DNA from: DASRJX01 sp035649235
Lineage (GTDB): Bacteria > Acidobacteriota > Polarisedimenticolia > Gp22-AA2
NCBI GenBank assembly: GCA_035649235.1
Contig: DASRJX010000266.1
Coordinates: 1-5,549 of the forward strand
Length of the DNA stretch: 5,549 nt
Direction: 5' to 3'
In this document: in pieces, positions 5,169-5,549 of the stretch
How the letters are laid out: each line of letters starts with the position of its first letter
How positions within the stretch are numbered: the stretch's first letter is position 1
The notes under the pieces: model-generated
Databases searched by the model: none
The model's input: only the letters and a program-made list of their open reading frames with translations
Told to the model about the DNA's origin: nothing
Program-made: the position numbers and the translations under genes

Positions 5169-5549
5169 AGTCTTCGAAGCTGATCTGCTTGACCGACGCG
5201 TTGACGATGAAGATCCGCACGTTGTTCTCGTTCGGATCGGCGGGGATGAAGAAGAACCCGCGGCCGTTGGGGGTGTACTCCTCCGTGAAGCCCCAGAGCT
5301 TCTCGCCGTCCCGGAACTCCACGATGGTCTTCTGTCCAGGCACCTCCGACCCGAAGCGGCGGGCTCGATCGACCTGCCGGCGCATCAAACCGTAGTCCCG
5401 GACGTAGAACAGCGCCTTCAGCTCGCTCAGCTTCACCTGCGTCGGGATGCCTCCGCCCTCGCTGGGCAGCAGGTGGAAACTGTCACCGTCGGGACGGAAG
5501 TCGTGTGTGTGACCCCGCATGGTGCGGCCGTCACGGTAGTGGGCGACGA
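5167..5549 (-). CDS. Small protein with two tandem copies of a short beta-rich domain, 5' end outside window
   Basis: The frame is open to the right edge of the window and reads VAHYRDGRT directly before the Met at 5520. That Met lies inside a conserved motif, so it is not the true start and the gene is 5'-truncated here. At least 126 residues are visible. Copy A (5395-5547) reads VAHYRDGRTMRGHTHDF followed by FHLLP and LSELKALFYVRD; copy B (about 5170-5325) reads IVEFRDGEKLWGFTEEY followed by GFFFIPADPNENN, RIFIVNASVKQISF. They share the frame RDGxxxxGxTxxxxPxGxxFxxxP and are joined by a charged linker with RRQVDRARRFGSEV. No signal peptide or membrane segment is visible, so it is probably cytoplasmic. 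I recall similar modules (FFLFPADPxSNN type), sometimes with PilZ domains, in Acidobacteria and Deltaproteobacteria, but the function is unknown to me. A PilZ or other domain could lie in the missing N-terminus. It is first in an apparent operon with the exported protein at 4702-5154. Confidence 0.85.
   Translation of the reverse strand, partial: VAHYRDGRTMRGHTHDFRPDGDSFHLLPSEGGGIPTQVKLSELKALFYVRDYGLMRRQVDRARRFGSEVPGQKTIVEFRDGEKLWGFTEEYTPNGRGFFFIPADPNENNVRIFIVNASVKQISFED

Noticed and set aside
5167..5520. Starting the duplicated-domain gene at the Met at 5520
   Set aside because: The same frame continues upstream to the window edge with VAHYRDGRT, which completes the first domain copy and matches the second, so this Met is internal.

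Overview
This is a GC-rich bacterial window with five protein genes, all on the minus strand, so the reading order runs from high to low coordinates. G/C-ending codons dominate every gene. The gene content (two exported proteins of unknown function, a membrane-anchored spermidine-synthase-like protein and a small duplicated-domain protein) resembles soil or subsurface lineages such as Acidobacteriota, Myxococcota/Deltaproteobacteria or related uncultured phyla. That placement is an impression from remembered families and has not been tested.

Layout in transcription order. (1) 5167 to beyond 5549: the C-terminal part of a small protein that contains two copies of the same short domain; its 5' end lies outside the window. 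(2) 4702-5154: a small exported beta-rich protein that starts 12 nt after gene 1 and is probably co-transcribed and translationally coupled with it. (3) 3892-4584: another exported protein of unknown function with a Lys/His/Gly-rich tail, preceded by its own plausible sigma70-type promoter and a strong ribosome binding site. (4) 1103-3736: an 877-residue fused protein with an MFS-like membrane region and a spermidine-synthase-like domain, preceded by a perfect TATAAT hexamer. (5) 1-977: a trans-sulfuration PLP enzyme (cystathionine gamma-synthase/lyase type) with all key cofactor residues; its C-terminus runs off the left edge.

Functional links are loose. Genes 1 and 2 look like an operon. 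Genes 2 and 3 both encode secreted proteins. Genes 4 and 5 could both touch methionine/SAM chemistry, but gene 4 has lost the residues that define a working aminopropyltransferase, so a shared pathway is speculation. The gaps are short (12 to 155 nt) and hold promoters, ribosome binding sites and GC-rich inverted repeats. No tRNA, rRNA, CRISPR array, insertion sequence or convincing intrinsic terminator was seen.

No clear new system is visible. The points most worth a second look are the altered active site and unusual tail of the membrane-anchored spermidine-synthase-like protein, the internal duplication in the 5167 gene, and the unknown exported protein with the basic, histidine-bearing tail.
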